Shown here: positions 50,303-51,146 of the stretch, one piece after another
Numbering within the stretch: position 1 is the first letter of the stretch
How the letters are laid out: every line of letters begins with the position of its first letter
Made by a program: the position numbers and the translations under genes
Notes under the pieces: generated by a model
What the model was told of the DNA's origin: nothing
The model's input: the letters and a program-made list of their open reading frames with translations, nothing else
Databases searched by the model: none
Assembly: GCF_002412335.2 (NCBI RefSeq)
Contig: NZ_NXIB02000017.1
Coordinates: 8,267-59,412 of the forward strand
DNA length: 51,146 nucleotides
Direction of reading: 5' to 3'
Origin: Tychonema bourrellyi FEM_GT703
GTDB lineage: Bacteria > Cyanobacteriota > Cyanobacteriia > Cyanobacteriales > Microcoleaceae

Positions 50303-51103
50303 ATGTTAACTTATCAGAGGAATGGAATCAACTTTGCTAAGGTCACACCTATTTTTTTGCCTATGTCGCCCGTTAGCGCAGCCCTCGGAGAGGATCGCAC
50401 TTTACTGATTTCACGCTGTTTACTGGCTGGTTTGGGAACGCGGATGTTTTTACACCAAGAAAATCGCATCCCGCAAGAGAGTCCGGTTTTGGTGGTCAGC
50501 AATCACCGCAGTTTCTTAGATCCGGTGTTGCTGACTGCGGCTTTGGGTCGATCGATCCGATTTGCTTGTCATCATTACATGGGTCAAGTTCCGGTGGTTC
50601 GGGAATTGGTCACATCTTTCGGCGCTTTCCCGTTGAAGAAACCGGAACACCGACAGCAGCATTTTTTCGATCAGGCGACGGCGTTGCTACAAAATAGGGA
50701 GATGGTGGGGGTGTTTCCAGAGGGTGCGGAACCGATGGTGAATTTTACGCAACCACAGACTGTGGGAAAGTTTCAGCGGGGATTTGCTCATTTGGCTTTG
50801 CGGGCGTCTGTGCGGGATTTGGTGGTTTTGCCGATCGCGATTAGTTCTTTTGAGGAACAGTCGGTGCGATCGGGCTTACCGCTAAAATTATTGAGTTTGT
50901 TCGATCCTTCCGAACCGTTGTTCGATCGCCCTGGATGGCATCCTGTGATAGTCTACAAGCGAGTTAATGTCTTTGTTGGCCGTCCGTATTGGATTACGGG
51001 CGATCGAAAACAGCAATATCGAGGGAAACAAGCTAAAGCAGTTGTGGCTGAACTTACAGAACACTGTCAGGGAGAAATTGCACAATTACTTCAAGCAGGT
51101 TGA
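50303..51103 (+). CDS. plsC: 1-acyl-sn-glycerol-3-phosphate acyltransferase (PlsC family)
   Basis: 266 residues. It transfers an acyl chain to lysophosphatidic acid or a related acceptor in membrane lipid synthesis. VVSNHRSFLDPVLL holds the catalytic HX4D motif; FGAFPLKKPEH and MVGVFPEGAEPMVN hold the acceptor-binding and EGxR-like blocks (here EGAE). No membrane span is obvious beyond a short hydrophobic stretch, as in soluble-side members. Cyanobacteria have several PlsC paralogues, so the exact acceptor is uncertain. The start is the first ATG; no strong ribosome-binding site was seen. Confidence 0.88.
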   Translation: MLTYQRNGINFAKVTPIFLPMSPVSAALGEDRTLLISRCLLAGLGTRMFLHQENRIPQESPVLVVSNHRSFLDPVLLTAALGRSIRFACHHYMGQVPVVRELVTSFGAFPLKKPEHRQQHFFDQATALLQNREMVGVFPEGAEPMVNFTQPQTVGKFQRGFAHLALRASVRDLVVLPIAISSFEEQSVRSGLPLKLLSLFDPSEPLFDRPGWHPVIVYKRVNVFVGRPYWITGDRKQQYRGKQAKAVVAELTEHCQGEIAQLLQAG

Positions 51104-51146
51104 CTGTTAACTGTTGACTGTTGACTGTTAACTGTTAACTGTTAAC
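51102..51146. repeat. GTTGACT/GTTAACT heptamer array at the window edge
   Basis: Six or more tandem heptamers (TTGACTG, TTAACTG) begin at the stop of the plsC gene and run out of the window. The same family, in the opposite orientation, is at 10678-10708 and about 42497-42521. Confidence 0.9.

Overview
The window looks like chromosomal DNA of a filamentous cyanobacterium of the Oscillatoriales (Microcoleus/Oscillatoria type). This rests on the very frequent HIP1 octamer GCGATCGC, several Uma2 (DUF820) genes, an xisH/xisI pair, heptamer repeats of the STRR kind, an FHA-ABCG transporter and a DnaK2-type chaperone. No rRNA, tRNA, CRISPR array, transposase or phage gene was recognised.

Layout. 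1-10.5 kb is mainly housekeeping: dnaK, the trehalose pair treZ-treY (both minus strand), a glucokinase on the plus strand, then an EVE-domain gene and an SRPBCC gene. 10.7-17.9 kb holds an FHA/ABCG half-transporter, an xisH-xisI pair lying between two nearly identical 71-bp direct repeats, a secreted TPR-CHAT protease-like gene, and a composite antitoxin gene whose VapC partner survives only as a 20-codon stub. 18-22 kb holds an unknown membrane protein and an Mla/MCE lipid-transport pair (ATPase and MlaD-like protein) split by a four-helix-bundle gene with inverted heptamer arrays on both sides.

22-25 kb and 34-46 kb are accessory DNA. They contain six Uma2 genes and at least five decaying Uma2 fragments, a PIN-toxin/antitoxin pair plus a 70-bp relic of its antitoxin start, an Rpn/DUF4351-like protein, a RelE-like toxin broken by a nonsense codon next to its intact antitoxin, and a HigBA-like pair. 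AI-2E transporter, DUF39 (homocysteine biosynthesis) and TPR genes sit among them.

25.4-33.9 kb is the most distinctive part. A 1473-residue protein fuses a GT4 glycosyltransferase to three different methyltransferase-like domains joined by TPRs. It converges, with 10 bp between stop codons, on a minus-strand run of pilin gene, SPINDLY/OGT-like glycosyltransferase and GT4 glycosyltransferase. This suggests a pilin- or surface-glycan assembly and methylation locus (inference). A strong hairpin between the pilin gene and the OGT-like gene could lower expression of the enzymes relative to the pilin.

47-51 kb returns to core genes: sdhA, a small membrane protein and a PlsC acyltransferase. Intergenic DNA throughout is filled with dispersed palindromic repeats: an AGAAACCGGG hairpin family, a GTAGGGTGCGTCAG family, a GTAGGTTGGG family, an AACAGGCAAGATGCC family and heptamer arrays.
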